Counted from the stretch's first letter, positions 28,228-41,104 are shown. The stretch: DNA of 64,000 nucleotides from Piscinibacter sp. (GCA_017983795.1 JAGOAS010000003.1:103071-167070), one strand, 5' to 3'. Numbers and translations: made by a program. The notes: generated by a model from the sequence alone, not told the origin.

Positions 28228-29478
28228 CTACTTGGTCTTCGCGGCGCCGACCAGCTTGTCCATCGCCTGCGCGACGGTCATCTTGTCGTCGTTCCAGAAC
28301 TGCGAGACCACGTCCTTCATCGCGCCTTCGACGGCCGACGGCACCGACATGCCGTGCGCGATCGAGGGCACCAGCGAGCCGGCCTTGGAGCTGGCGACGA
28401 AGTCGGCCGAGGAGGTCTTGGCGCAGTCGTCGAACTTGTCCAGCTTCATGCCCAGGCGCACGGGAATGGAGCCCTTGTTGAGGTTGAACACCTCCTGGAA
28501 GTCGGTGGACATGATCGCGGCGGCCAGGTCCTGCTGCGCCTTCTGGTTGGCCGGATCCTTCAGCTTGAACAGCGCGAAGCTGTCGACGTTGTAGGTGTAG
28601 CTCTTGGCCGTGCCCGGCGCGGCGACGCAGGCGAAGTCCTTGCCCGGCACCTTGCCGGCGGCGAGGAACTCGCCCTTGGCCCAGTCGCCCATCAGCTGCA
28701 TGCCGGCCTCGCCCTTGATGACCATCGCGGTGGCGAGGTTCCAGTCGCGGCCCGGCGCGTTCTTGTCGGTGTAGCCCTTCACCTTCTTGAAGGTCTCGAG
28801 CACCTTCTGCATGGTCGCGCCCTTGAGCGAGCCCGCGTCGAGCTGCACCAGCGCCTTCTTGTAGAAGTCGGCGCCGCCCACGCCCAGTGCCACGCTCTCG
28901 AAGGTGGTGAAGTCCTGCCAGTTCTGGCCGCCGTGCGCGACCGGAATGACGCCGGCCTTCTTCAAGGCTTCCGCGGCGACGAAGAACTCGTCCCAGGTGG
29001 TCGGCAGCTTGGCGCCGGCCTTCTTGAAGACTTCCGGATTCGCCCACAGCCAGTTGACGCGGTGCACGTTCACCGGCGCGGCGATGTAGTTGCCCTTGTA
29101 CTTGAGGCCGTCGGCGATCGCCTTGGGCAGCAGCTCGTCCCACTTCTCGGCCTTGGCCACGCCGTCCATGTTGGCCAGCACGCCTTCACGCGCCCACTCC
29201 TGCAGCGAGGGGCCCTTGATCTGCGCGGCGGCCGGGGCGTTGCCCGACACCACGCGCGACTTCAGCACCGTCATGGCCGAATCGCCGCCGCCGCCGGCGA
29301 CCGCAAAGTCCTTCCAGGTGTGGCCCTTCTTCTGCATCGTCGCCTTCAGCTCGGCAGCGGCCTTGGCCTCGCCGCCCGAGGTCCACCAGTGCAGCACCTC
29401 GACTTCGCCGGCTTGGGCCAGGCTGGCGCTCATCAGGCCGGCGGCGGCCAGCGACAGGGAAATGCGGGTCATGGACAT
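28228..29478 (-). CDS. gtsA: sugar ABC transporter substrate-binding protein (GtsA-like)
   Basis: A 416-residue periplasmic binding protein of the CUT1 class. It has a signal peptide of about 23 residues ending AQA and then a mature start GEVEVLHWWTSGGE. That start, together with AVAGGGGDSAMTVLKSR, VNVHRVNWLW and LNKGSIPVR, closely matches what I recall of GtsA, the glucose-binding protein of Pseudomonas. Glucose or a related hexose is therefore the likely ligand. The ATG at 29478 has AGGAG six bases upstream and is preferred over the ATG two codons later. First gene of the transporter operon, it follows the two-component system on the same strand, and a GTTAAA direct repeat lies 61 bases upstream. 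Confidence 0.9.
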   Translation of the reverse strand: MSMTRISLSLAAAGLMSASLAQAGEVEVLHWWTSGGEAKAAAELKATMQKKGHTWKDFAVAGGGGDSAMTVLKSRVVSGNAPAAAQIKGPSLQEWAREGVLANMDGVAKAEKWDELLPKAIADGLKYKGNYIAAPVNVHRVNWLWANPEVFKKAGAKLPTTWDEFFVAAEALKKAGVIPVAHGGQNWQDFTTFESVALGVGGADFYKKALVQLDAGSLKGATMQKVLETFKKVKGYTDKNAPGRDWNLATAMVIKGEAGMQLMGDWAKGEFLAAGKVPGKDFACVAAPGTAKSYTYNVDSFALFKLKDPANQKAQQDLAAAIMSTDFQEVFNLNKGSIPVRLGMKLDKFDDCAKTSSADFVASSKAGSLVPSIAHGMSVPSAVEGAMKDVVSQFWNDDKMTVAQAMDKLVGAAKTK

Positions 29479-29538
29479 GCGTGTCTCCTCGGGTCCGGTT
29501 TAGGAAGTGTTCAGCTTGCTGAATCAAGCGAGGCGGAT

Positions 29539-29556
29539 GTTAAAGAGGCGTTAAAG
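29539..29556 (-). promoter_or_regulatory. direct repeat upstream of gtsA, candidate response-regulator site
   Basis: On the plus strand GTTAAA-GAGGC-GTTAAA gives two 6-base repeats with an 11-base period (29539 and 29550). This is the geometry bound by OmpR/PhoB-family regulators. A closely related pair sits in front of the neighbouring response-regulator gene, in the opposite orientation relative to the gene it would control. Confidence 0.6.
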
Positions 29557-29611
29557 TTACGGCAAGGGCACGTTCACCCCGGACTTTCCCTAGGAGAGCG
29601 CCAACCGCAGA

Positions 29612-31072
29612 TCAAGCCGCCAGCCGCGGCAGGCGCAGCAGCACGCGCAGGCCGCGCGGCGCAGCGCCTTCCAGCGCCACCCGGCCGCCGTGGCGCTCGG
29701 CGATCTCCTTGACGATCGCGAGCCCGAGGCCGCAGCCGTCGCCTTGCAGCGTGGCGCGGGCGAAGCGCTCGAAGACGCGCTCGCGGTCGGCCGGCGCGAT
29801 GCCGGGGCCGTCGTCCTCGACCTCGATCTGCGCGTCGGGGCCGAGCGAGCGCACCCGCACCGTCACCGAGGCGCCGCGGCCGGTGTAGCGGATCGCGTTG
29901 TCGATCAGGTTGGCGATGGCCTCGCGCAGCAGCAGCGCGTTGCCCTGCACCGCCGGCGTCGGGCTCGTGCCGTCTTCCTCGAAGCCGAGGTCGATGCCGG
30001 CTTGGCGCGCGCGCGGCACCCACTCGGCGGTGAGCTCGCCCGCGAGGCGCCGCAGATCGACGCGTGACTTCGCCTGCGCGGCCGCCGATTCCGGCTCGGC
30101 GCGCGCCAGCGTCAGCAGCTGGTTGACGAGGTGCGCGCTGCGCGTCGCGCTCTCGTGCACGCGCTGCAGCCGCGTGCGCAGCGCGGGCCCGGCGGCCTCG
30201 CTGGCTTCGTTCAGCGCCAGCTCGGTCTGGCTCTTCAGCCCCGCCAGCGGCGTGCGCAGCTGGTGCGCCGCGTCGCTGATGAAACGGCGCTGGCCGCTGA
30301 CGCTCTCGTGCACCTCGGCCAGCAGCGTGTTGATCGCCCTGGCCAGCGCATGCACCTCGCGCGGCGCCGATTCGAGCTCGAGCGGGGCGAGGTCGTTGGG
30401 TGCGCGCCCCTCCACCAGGGCGCGCATGCGCGCCAGCGGCGCGAGGCCGGCGCGGATGCCGGCCCACACGATCATCGACATCAACGCGATCACCACCGAC
30501 AGCGGCAGCGCGGTGTCGAACAGGATGCGGCGCGCGAGCTGCTCGCGGCTGGCGCGGCTGCGCGCCACCTGCACCAGCATGGTCTGCGGCGTGTCGGCCT
30601 CGCCGTAGGAGAGATACAGCGCCGCGACGCGCACCTGCAGCCCTGCGTCGGCCTCGCCCATCGCGCCGTCGTAGAAGTAGGGCTGGCCCAGCACCGGCGC
30701 GGCGATCGGCGGCGGCGCCGGCAGGCGGTGGTTGCCGAGGATGAACTGCCCCGGCGGCGTGCTCACCATGTAGTAGACGCGGTCGTCCGGGTCGGCCTCG
30801 ATGATGTCCTGCGCGGCGCGCGGGAAGTCGATGAACAGGCCGTTGCCGATCGGCTTGACCTGGCGCGCCAGCGCCCGCGAGGCGGTGGACAGCGCCGCGT
30901 CGATGGCCTGGTTGGCATAGCGCGCGGTGAGGTTGTAGGTGAAGAAGGCGCCGGCCAGCCACAGCACCAGCTGCGGCAGCAGCAGCCACAGCAGCAAGTG
31001 GCGGTGCAGCGAGCTGCCGCCGGGCGTGACGCCGGGCAGGCGGTGCAGCACGCGGTGCAGTGCTTCGTGCAC
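29612..31072 (-). CDS. TctE-like sensor histidine kinase
   Basis: A 486-residue membrane sensor kinase. Membrane segments at about residues 25-45 and 186-205 enclose a periplasmic sensor region. This is followed by a HAMP-like stretch, a dimerisation domain with the phospho-accepting histidine H270 in FISDAAHQLRTPL, and a HATPase domain with N box (REAIANLIDNAIRY), G1 (DDGPGIAP) and G2 (GCGLGLAI). The start is a GTG at 31072 that shares one base with the regulator's TAG stop. It is of the TctE/QseC class. Its position just upstream of gtsA suggests it senses the sugar or its import, as GtrS does in Pseudomonas. That link is inference. Confidence 0.92.
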   Translation of the reverse strand: MHEALHRVLHRLPGVTPGGSSLHRHLLLWLLLPQLVLWLAGAFFTYNLTARYANQAIDAALSTASRALARQVKPIGNGLFIDFPRAAQDIIEADPDDRVYYMVSTPPGQFILGNHRLPAPPPIAAPVLGQPYFYDGAMGEADAGLQVRVAALYLSYGEADTPQTMLVQVARSRASREQLARRILFDTALPLSVVIALMSMIVWAGIRAGLAPLARMRALVEGRAPNDLAPLELESAPREVHALARAINTLLAEVHESVSGQRRFISDAAHQLRTPLAGLKSQTELALNEASEAAGPALRTRLQRVHESATRSAHLVNQLLTLARAEPESAAAQAKSRVDLRRLAGELTAEWVPRARQAGIDLGFEEDGTSPTPAVQGNALLLREAIANLIDNAIRYTGRGASVTVRVRSLGPDAQIEVEDDGPGIAPADRERVFERFARATLQGDGCGLGLAIVKEIAERHGGRVALEGAAPRGLRVLLRLPRLAA

Positions 31073-31746
31073 TAGCCTTCGCCTTCCTCGAGCAGATAGC
31101 CGAGGCCGCGCACCGTGCGGATCGCCAGGCCCGAGCCTTCGAGCTTGCGGCGCAGGCGGTGGATGTAGACCTCGATCGAGCCGCTGCCCGACTCGCTGCG
31201 CTCCACCGCCCAGCTCTCGGCGATCTGGTCCTTGGTGACGACGCGGTCACGCTGCGTCAGCAGCAGGTCGAGCAGCATCCACTCGCGCGGCGACAGCTCG
31301 ATGGGCGCGCCGTGGAGCGTGGCGCGGCGTGCGTCGCGGTCGAAGCCGAGCTTGCCGAACTGCTGCGCCGCGCCGCCGCCGGCACCGCGCGAGCGCCGCA
31401 GCAGGGCGCGGATGCGTGCCTCCAGTTCGGGAAAGTCGAAGGGCTTGGTGAGGTAGTCGTCGGCCCCGGCGTTCAGCCCCGCGACGCGGTGTTCCAGCCC
31501 GTCGAGCGCCGTCAGCACCAGCATGGGCAGCGCCGGCTTGGCGGCGCGCACGCGCTTGAGCACGGTCAGGCCGTCGACCATGGGCAGGCCGAGGTCGAGC
31601 ACGCCGATGTCGAAGTGCTGCTTGAGCAGCAGGAATTCGGCCACCGCGCCGTTGGGTGCCACCTCGACCTCGAAGCCGGCCTTGGACAGGCTGGCGCTGA
31701 GCGCATCGGCCAGGATCAGATCGTCTTCGGCGAGCAAGAGCTTCAT
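31072..31746 (-). CDS. OmpR-family response regulator (TctD/QseB-like)
   Basis: A 224-residue two-domain regulator. The receiver domain (about residues 1-115) has acidic residues ED/D at 7-9, the phosphorylation site D51 in GVLDLGLP, a switch threonine in VLTALDG and lysine in TKPFDF. A winged-helix DNA-binding domain follows (about 128-220, ending in the usual VRGLGYLLEE). It is the first gene of a regulator-kinase pair followed by the gts transporter genes. No Shine-Dalgarno sequence precedes its ATG. Instead a set of GTTAA repeats begins 9 bases upstream, suggesting autoregulation. Confidence 0.93.
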   Translation of the reverse strand: MKLLLAEDDLILADALSASLSKAGFEVEVAPNGAVAEFLLLKQHFDIGVLDLGLPMVDGLTVLKRVRAAKPALPMLVLTALDGLEHRVAGLNAGADDYLTKPFDFPELEARIRALLRRSRGAGGGAAQQFGKLGFDRDARRATLHGAPIELSPREWMLLDLLLTQRDRVVTKDQIAESWAVERSESGSGSIEVYIHRLRRKLEGSGLAIRTVRGLGYLLEEGEG

Positions 31747-31755
31747 GCGTCGAAG

Positions 31756-31780
31756 CTTAACGGATTAACGAAGAATTAAC
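31756..31780 (-). promoter_or_regulatory. GTTAA repeats upstream of the response-regulator gene
   Basis: On the minus strand GTTAAT-TCTTC-GTTAAT (31780-31764) has an 11-base period, and a third GTTAAG follows at 31761-31756. The set ends only 9 bases from the regulator's start codon, so a bound regulator would cover the promoter or ribosome entry region. It pairs with the GTTAAA repeat before gtsA. Confidence 0.6.
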
Positions 31781-31841
31781 CGCTCATGAATTCCCGGTGG
31801 TGCGACACTGCCGGCCCCGCCACGCGCCCGAAGGCCAGCCC

Positions 31842-32093
31842 ATGCATGCGAACGCCCAGCTGATCGAGCGCTTCTATGCGGTCCTCGGTTAGCGCGGCTG
31901 GGACGCACGCTTCGAGTTCCGCGACGGGCTGATCCTGCGCCACGTCGACCGTTTCCCGTTCTGGACCTGGGCACGCCAGGCGCTCGGTACGCCCGGCTTG
32001 CTGCTGAGCTGGCCAGGCTTCCTGCGCGGCAAGGTGCGGGCGCGTGCGGCGAGCAGCCTTGCCGACTTCAAGCGAAAGGTTCAAGCGGGCTGA
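31842..32093 (+). pseudogene. remnant of an NTF2-like (SnoaL-type) family protein
   Basis: One reading frame starts MHANAQLIERFYAVLG, meets a TAG at codon 17, then continues for 66 codons as DARFEFRDGLILRHVDRF, FWTWARQALGTPGLLLSW and FLRGKVRARAASSLADF to a TGA. These two pieces match, as I recall them, the N-terminus and C-terminus of nuclear-transport-factor-2-like proteins of about 140-150 residues common in Burkholderiales. The middle of the fold, some 60-80 residues, is missing. The stop codon lies at the deletion junction. It is therefore a decayed gene, not a small functional one. Confidence 0.75.
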
Positions 32094-32138
32094 GCGGGAC
32101 CAAGCGGCCGCGGCGGAACCGGCTTTGCCGGGCCGCTT

Positions 32139-32166
32139 GCGGCGCCCCCTTGAGGGGGAGCGCCGC
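32139..32166. repeat. extragenic GC hairpin downstream of sdaA
   Basis: GCGGCGCCCCC-TTGA-GGGGGAGCGCCGC forms a long stem with one bulged base. It is flanked by a smaller inverted repeat (CCGGCTTTGCCGG, about 32119-32131) and by CTCCGGGGG just downstream. It lies between the pseudogene and the end of sdaA and could serve as the 3' structure of the gcv-sda transcript. It resembles the CCCCCT/AGGGGG elements elsewhere in the window. Confidence 0.55.
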
Positions 32167-32187
32167 AGGCGCTCCGGGGGTGGGCCA

Positions 32188-33591
<1,404 letters not shown>

Positions 33592-33616
33592 CGCGCCGCC
33601 GCCCCAGACTGCCGCC

Positions 33617-36514
<2,898 letters not shown>

Positions 36515-36553
36515 GAGAATTCCTGGCGGGCAGATGAGATCAGGCGCTACGGG

Positions 36554-36934
36554 TCAGACGCTTTTCAGCAGCTTCTCGTAGGCGGGGGTGTCCATCAGCT
36601 GGTCGAACTCGGCCATGCCGGCTTCGGAGATGTGTACCTTGAAGAACCAGCCGTTGCCCAGCGGGTCGGAGTTGGCGAGCGAGGGGTCGGCTCGCAGCGC
36701 TTCGTTGACCTCGACGATCTCGCCGCTGACGGGCATGTAGAGGTCGGCGGCGGCCTTCACCGACTCGACCACGCCGGCCACCTCGCCCTTCTTGAACGTG
36801 CGCCCGATCTCGGGCAGGTCGACGAAGACCACGTCGCCCAGCGCGTCCTGCGCGTGGTGGGTGATGCCCACGGTGGCGGCTTCGTGGTCTTCGATGTTGA
36901 TCCACTCGTGGTCGGGGGTGTACATGGTCGTCAT
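36554..36934 (-). CDS. gcvH: glycine cleavage system H protein
   Basis: A 126-residue lipoyl carrier that shuttles the aminomethyl intermediate between the P, T and L proteins. The lipoylated lysine is K60 in VVESVKAAADL, with the acidic flanking residues recognised by lipoyl ligases. The N-terminus MYTPDHEWI is typical. The ATG at 36934 follows GAGGAGA. It is the middle gene of gcvT-gcvH-gcvP. Confidence 0.97.
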   Translation of the reverse strand: MTTMYTPDHEWINIEDHEAATVGITHHAQDALGDVVFVDLPEIGRTFKKGEVAGVVESVKAAADLYMPVSGEIVEVNEALRADPSLANSDPLGNGWFFKVHISEAGMAEFDQLMDTPAYEKLLKSV

Positions 36935-36974
36935 CGGAGTTCTCCTCGGGTTGGCGGTCGATTGTTCGAAGGGT

Positions 36975-38093
36975 TCAGCCGCGGTGGTAGCGGTGCGGCG
37001 CGAAGGGCAGGGGGCTGACGCGCATCGGCTGGCGCTTGCCGCGCACCTCGGCGTAGACCTCGTGGTTGGGCAGGGCGTGGTTGGCGGCCAGGTAGGCCAT
37101 CGCGATCGGCTTGCCCACGCTGGGCGCCAGCGTGCCGCTGGTGACGCGGCCGAGCTTGTGGCCCTGGGCGTCGACGACGATCGCGCCCTCGCGCACCGGC
37201 ACGCGCTCCAGGCCGACGAGGCCGACGCGCTTGCAGGCCGGGCCGGCCGCGAGCTGCTTGTCGATCGCCGCTGCGCCGGGATAGCCGCCGTGGCGCGCGC
37301 CGCCGGCGCGGCGCACCTTCTGGATCGCCCAGGTGAGGCCGGCTTCCACCGGCGTGGTCTTGTCGTCGATGTCGTGGCCGTACAGGCACAGGCCCGCTTC
37401 CAGGCGCAGCGTGTCGCGCGCGCCCAGGCCGGCCGGCTTCACCTCGGGCAGCGCCAGCAGCGCCTTCGCCAGCGCCACCGCCTGCTCGGCAGGCACCGAG
37501 ATCTCGTAGCCGTCTTCGCCGGTGTAGCCCGAGCGCGTGGCGAAGCACTCGATGCCGGCGATGCGGCAGAAGGCGCCGGTCATGAACACCAGCGAGCGCA
37601 ACTCGGGCGCCAGCCGGCCGATCGCCTCGGCGGCCTTGGGCCCTTGCAGCGCCAGCAGTGCGCGCTCCGGCATCGGCTGCACGCTGCAGCGGTGCGCGAT
37701 GTTGGTCTGCAGGTGGCGGATGTCGGCGTCCTTGCAGCCGGCGTTGACGATCACGAGGAAATCGGTCTCGCGCCGCGTGATCATCAGGTCGTCGAGGATG
37801 CCGCCGGCGGCATTGGTGAAGAAGGCGTAGCGCTGCCGGCCCGGCGCGAGGCCGGCGACGTCGACCGGCACCAGCGACTCGAGCGCGGCCGCGGCGTCGT
37901 CGCCGCTCAGCCGCACCTGGCCCATGTGCGAGACGTCGAACAGCGCCGCCGACTCGCGGCAGTGGCGGTGTTCGGCGAGGATGCCCTCGGGATAGCTCAC
38001 CGGCATGTCGTAGCCGGCGAAGGGCACCATCTTGGCGCCGAGTTCGAGGTGCAGGGCGTGCAGCGGGGTCTTCTGCAGCAGTGTGTCGGACAT
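36975..38093 (-). CDS. gcvT: aminomethyltransferase, glycine cleavage T protein
   Basis: A 372-residue folate enzyme that releases ammonia from the H-protein-bound intermediate and makes methylene-tetrahydrofolate. Family features include LHLELGAKMVPFAGYDMPV near the N-terminus, SHMGQVRLSG (about residues 48-57), RSGYTGEDGYEI (about 190-201) and LGARDTLRLEAGL. Length is normal. It is the first coding gene after the tandem glycine riboswitch, with a gap of about 70 bases. Confidence 0.96.
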   Translation of the reverse strand: MSDTLLQKTPLHALHLELGAKMVPFAGYDMPVSYPEGILAEHRHCRESAALFDVSHMGQVRLSGDDAAAALESLVPVDVAGLAPGRQRYAFFTNAAGGILDDLMITRRETDFLVIVNAGCKDADIRHLQTNIAHRCSVQPMPERALLALQGPKAAEAIGRLAPELRSLVFMTGAFCRIAGIECFATRSGYTGEDGYEISVPAEQAVALAKALLALPEVKPAGLGARDTLRLEAGLCLYGHDIDDKTTPVEAGLTWAIQKVRRAGGARHGGYPGAAAIDKQLAAGPACKRVGLVGLERVPVREGAIVVDAQGHKLGRVTSGTLAPSVGKPIAMAYLAANHALPNHEVYAEVRGKRQPMRVSPLPFAPHRYHRG

Positions 38094-38162
38094 GATCGCC
38101 TCCGGCGATGCTTTCGAGGGCCTTTGCCAACCCCGGCGCAGCCTGTGCCGTGCCGGGTGCCG

Positions 38163-38388
38163 TGCCCTCTCTGTCCGCTTTACCTGAGAGATTGGCGGTG
38201 CGCCGTTGCCGACGCATCGCTTGCCCCTTCGGTGGACCCGCTCAAGGCGGGCCTCTCTCCAGCGAGGAACGCCGCGCGCTTCACGCGTGGCGCGTGCCAG
38301 TCCTTTTGCCTGAGCGTTCGAACCGGGCCCAAGGGAACAGGTTCTGCGCCTTCGGCGGCTTCACGAGGAAGCTCTCTCCTGGCGCGGC
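38163..38388 (-). ncRNA. tandem glycine riboswitch
   Basis: Read on the minus strand, two glycine aptamers follow one another. The first begins CCAGGAGAGAGCTTC and contains CCGCCGAAGGCGCA and CTCAGGCAAAAGGACTG. The second begins CTGGAGAGAGGCC and contains CACCGAAGGGGCAAG and CTCTCAGGTAAAGCGGACAG. The GGAGAG and CAGG(C/T)AAA landmarks are in the right order in both. It precedes gcvT and, by family precedent, should raise expression of the glycine cleavage operon (and here sdaA) when glycine is plentiful. Confidence 0.95.
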
Positions 38389-38409
38389 GAGTGTAGCAGT
38401 GGCGCTGCG

Positions 38410-38415
38410 GATAAT
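38410..38415 (+). promoter_or_regulatory. candidate -10 hexamer six bases before the rlmD ATG
   Basis: GATAAT is separated from the rlmD start by CGCGCC. As at aroC, initiation would fall on the ATG. No -35 is convincing. The opposite strand has TACACT at about 38397-38392, a possible -10 for the riboswitch transcript, so the two promoters would be nearly back to back. Confidence 0.42.
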
Positions 38416-38421
38416 CGCGCC

Positions 38422-39765
38422 ATGACTGCTGCAGACGAATGGTTGTCGGTCGAGTCGCTCGACCTGGAAGCGCAAGGCGTGGCGCACGACGCCGAAGGCA
38501 AGGTGGTGTTCATAGCCGACGCGCTGCCCGGCGAGCGCGTGCGCGTGACGGTGCAGCGCCGCAAGAACAACTGGGAGCAGGCCACCGCCGTGGCCTGGCA
38601 GCGCGAAAGCTCGCAGCGCGTGCGGCCGCAGTGCCCGCACTTCGGCCACTGCGGCGGCTGCAAGATGCAGCATCTGCACGTGGCGGCGCAGGTGGCCACC
38701 AAGCAGCGCGCGCTGGAAGATGCGCTGTGGCATCTCGGCAAGGTGAAGGCCGAGCAGCTGCTGCGCCCGATCGAAGGGCCGGCCTGGGGCTACCGCTACC
38801 GCGCGCGGCTGTCGGTGCGGTTTGTCGCCAAGAAGGGCAAGGTGCTGGTCGGCTTCCATGAGCGCAAGTCCAGCTTCGTGGCCGACATGGAGCGCTGCGA
38901 GGTGCTGCCGCCGCATCTCTCGGCCATGCTGCTGTCGCTGCGCGAGCTGATCGCCGGCATGCAGCAGCGCGATCGCCTGCCGCAGATCGAGGTGGCGGTG
39001 GGCGACGCGGTGACGGCGCTGGTGCTGCGCCACCTCGAGCCGCTCTCGGAGCCGGATCTCGCGCGCCTGCGCGCCTTCGCGGCCGAACACCGCGTGCAGT
39101 GGTGGCTGCAGCCCAAGGGGCCGGACACCGTGCACCTTCTCGACGAAGGCGGCCCGGAACTGGCCTACACGCTCGCCGAGTTCGGCATCGTGATGCCCTT
39201 CAAGCCCACCGACTTCACCCAGGTGAACCACCAGATCAACAGCGTGCTGGTGTCGCGCGCGCTGCGCCTGCTCGAGGTGCAGCCTCATGAGCGGGTGATC
39301 GACTGGTTCTGCGGCCTGGGCAACTTCACGCTGCCGATCGCGCGCACGGCGCGCGAGGTGCTGGGCATCGAAGGCAGCGAGGCGCTGGTGCAGCGCTCGC
39401 GCGAGAACGCGCAGCGCAACGGCCTCGAAGCCAGGGCCTCGTTCGCGGCGCGCAACCTGTTCGAGCTGCCCGCGGTCGATCTGGCGGCCTACGGCGCGGC
39501 CGACAAGTGGCTGGTCGATCCGCCGCGCGAAGGCGCTTTTGCGCTCGCCAAGGCGCTGGCCGAACTGCACGCCGATCCGAGCCTTGCGCCCGGCTGGCAG
39601 GCGCCGCGGCGCATCGTCTACGTCAGCTGCAACCCGGCCACGCTGGCGCGCGATGCCGGGCTGCTGGTGCATCAGGCCGGCTACCGCTGCGTGGCGGCCG
39701 GGGCGGTGAACATGTTCCCGCACACGGCGCATGTGGAGAGCATGGCGGTCTTCGAGCGCGCATAG
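38422..39765 (+). CDS. rlmD: 23S rRNA (uracil(1939)-C(5))-methyltransferase
   Basis: A 447-residue RNA uridine methyltransferase of the TrmA/RlmD family. An N-terminal TRAM domain (about residues 1-60) precedes iron-sulfur cysteines C71, C77 and C80 ([10 protein letters not shown]) with a fourth near residue 156. The Rossmann domain has the SAM motif [14 protein letters not shown] (about 294-307). The catalytic cysteine is in [12 protein letters not shown] near the end. The Fe-S motif and length favour RlmD over RlmC or TrmA. It is divergent from the gcv operon and converges on the Bax-inhibitor-like gene. Confidence 0.92.
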   Translation: MTAADEWLSVESLDLEAQGVAHDAEGKVVFIADALPGERVRVTVQRRKNNWEQATAVAWQRESSQRVRPQCPHFGHCGGCKMQHLHVAAQVATKQRALEDALWHLGKVKAEQLLRPIEGPAWGYRYRARLSVRFVAKKGKVLVGFHERKSSFVADMERCEVLPPHLSAMLLSLRELIAGMQQRDRLPQIEVAVGDAVTALVLRHLEPLSEPDLARLRAFAAEHRVQWWLQPKGPDTVHLLDEGGPELAYTLAEFGIVMPFKPTDFTQVNHQINSVLVSRALRLLEVQPHERVIDWFCGLGNFTLPIARTAREVLGIEGSEALVQRSRENAQRNGLEARASFAARNLFELPAVDLAAYGAADKWLVDPPREGAFALAKALAELHADPSLAPGWQAPRRIVYVSCNPATLARDAGLLVHQAGYRCVAAGAVNMFPHTAHVESMAVFERA

Positions 39766-39766
39766 A

Positions 39767-39790
39767 AAACGGGGCCCGCGGGTCCCGTTC
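39767..39790. terminator. bidirectional terminator-like hairpin between rlmD and the BI-1 gene
   Basis: AACGGGGCC / GGTCCCGTT pair with one G-T wobble around a CGCG loop in the 46-base gap between two convergent genes. On the minus strand the stem is followed by TTTTC, so it should terminate the BI-1 transcript. On the plus strand the T run is poor. Confidence 0.65.
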
Positions 39791-39811
39791 TCGCTGGCGG
39801 CGGTTGCCGCT

Positions 39812-40504
39812 TCAGTCGTTGCTGCCGGCGATGCCGAACAGCGACAGCAGGCCCTGGAACACGTTGTAGATGTCCAGGTAGACGTTCAGCGTGGCGCTGA
39901 TGTAGTTGGTCTCGTAGCCGTCGCGCACCTGCTTCAGGTCGTACAGGATGAAGGCCGAGAAGATGCCGGTCACCAGCACCGACAGCGTCAGCATCAGCGC
40001 GCTCGACTGCAGGAAGAAGTTCGCGATGCCTGCCACCAGCACCATGATGGCACCGATGAAGAGGAACTTGCCCATGGCCGAGAGGTCGCGCTTGATCACC
40101 GTGGACAGCGCGGCCATGCCGAGGAACACCACGCCGGTGCTGGCGAAGGCCATCATGATCAGGCTGGCGCCGTTGGCCAGGCCGAGCACCGCGCCGATCA
40201 GGCGCGACAGCATCAGGCCCATGAAGAAGGTGAAGCCCAGCAGCACCGGCACGCCGGCGGCCGAGTTCTTGGTCTTCTCGATGGCGAACATGAAGCCGAA
40301 GGCGCCGCCCAGGAAGACGATCAGCCCGATGCCGGGCGACATCGCACGGGCGATGCCGGTCTGCACGCCGATCCAGGCGCCGAGCACCGTCGGCAGCATC
40401 GACAGCGCGAGCAGCCAGTAGGTGTTGCGCAGCACGCGGTTGCGCTGCTCGACCGAGACGCCGGATGCGGCGGTGCCGTAGGCAGCTTGCAGGGTCTGAT
40501 CCAT
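39812..40504 (-). CDS. Bax inhibitor-1/YccA family membrane protein
   Basis: A 230-residue, seven-segment membrane protein of the BI-1 (TMBIM) family. After a polar N-terminus come closely spaced hydrophobic segments from about residue 30 to 228. The family-conserved aspartate lies in the ILYDLKQV segment (about 188), and the last helix ends in the usual FQGLLSLFGI. Bacterial members such as YbhL and YccA are calcium-leak or FtsH-modulating proteins; the role here is not known. The ATG at 40504 follows GGAGG. A terminator-like hairpin follows the gene. Confidence 0.9.
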   Translation of the reverse strand: MDQTLQAAYGTAASGVSVEQRNRVLRNTYWLLALSMLPTVLGAWIGVQTGIARAMSPGIGLIVFLGGAFGFMFAIEKTKNSAAGVPVLLGFTFFMGLMLSRLIGAVLGLANGASLIMMAFASTGVVFLGMAALSTVIKRDLSAMGKFLFIGAIMVLVAGIANFFLQSSALMLTLSVLVTGIFSAFILYDLKQVRDGYETNYISATLNVYLDIYNVFQGLLSLFGIAGSND

Positions 40505-40662
40505 GAATCCTCCGGGGAGTTGTTGTCATTGCCTCTGACAGGCCGACGCATTCTAGGTTCCCTGCGGCGGCGTCGAAAATGTCCACAAGCCCCAGGCCGG
40601 AATCGGCTGCTTGCAGCGCGATAAAGTGCACGCATCCCAGCTTTCACGACTGCCAGCCCGCC

Positions 40663-41076
40663 ATGAAGACCAAACCCTGCCTCGTTCTCGACGACGTCAA
40701 ACGCATTGCCGCGGCCTCCGAAGCCGAAGCGCTCGCCAACCGCTGGGCGGTGAGCATCGCCATCGTCGACGACGGCGGCCACCTGCTGTGGCTGCAGCGC
40801 CTGGACGGCGCCGCGCCGATCTCCGCGCAGATCGCGCCGGGCAAGGCGCGCACAGCCGCGCTGGGCCGTCGCGAGAGCCGCGTCTACGAGGAGATGATCA
40901 ACCAGGGCCGCGTCTCGTTCCTGAGCGCGCCGGGCCTGGAAGGCCTGCTCGAAGGCGGCGTGCCGATCGTGGCCGAGGGCCAGTGCATCGGCGCGGTGGG
41001 CGTGAGCGGCGTGAAGTCGACGGAAGACGCGCAGATCGCGCGCGCGGGCATCGCCGCACTCGGTCTTGCTGGGTGA
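40663..41076 (+). CDS. GlcG/HbpS-type heme-degrading domain protein (DUF336)
   Basis: A 137-residue soluble protein of the GlcG/HbpS family (formerly DUF336). The fold is recognisable from AVSIAIVDDGGHLLWLQRLDGA, APGKARTA and the glycine-rich end GVPIVAEGQCIGAVGVSG. Family members bind heme or cobalamin or sit in glycolate and diol operons; none of those genes is nearby. I chose the ATG at 40663 (MKTKPCLVLDD), as the extension to 40579 adds a non-conserved, cysteine-rich peptide. No partner genes are adjacent, so function is open. Confidence 0.85.
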   Translation: MKTKPCLVLDDVKRIAAASEAEALANRWAVSIAIVDDGGHLLWLQRLDGAAPISAQIAPGKARTAALGRRESRVYEEMINQGRVSFLSAPGLEGLLEGGVPIVAEGQCIGAVGVSGVKSTEDAQIARAGIAALGLAG

Positions 41077-41104
41077 AACCCCAGGCCCGGGGTGGTCGCT
41101 CGGC

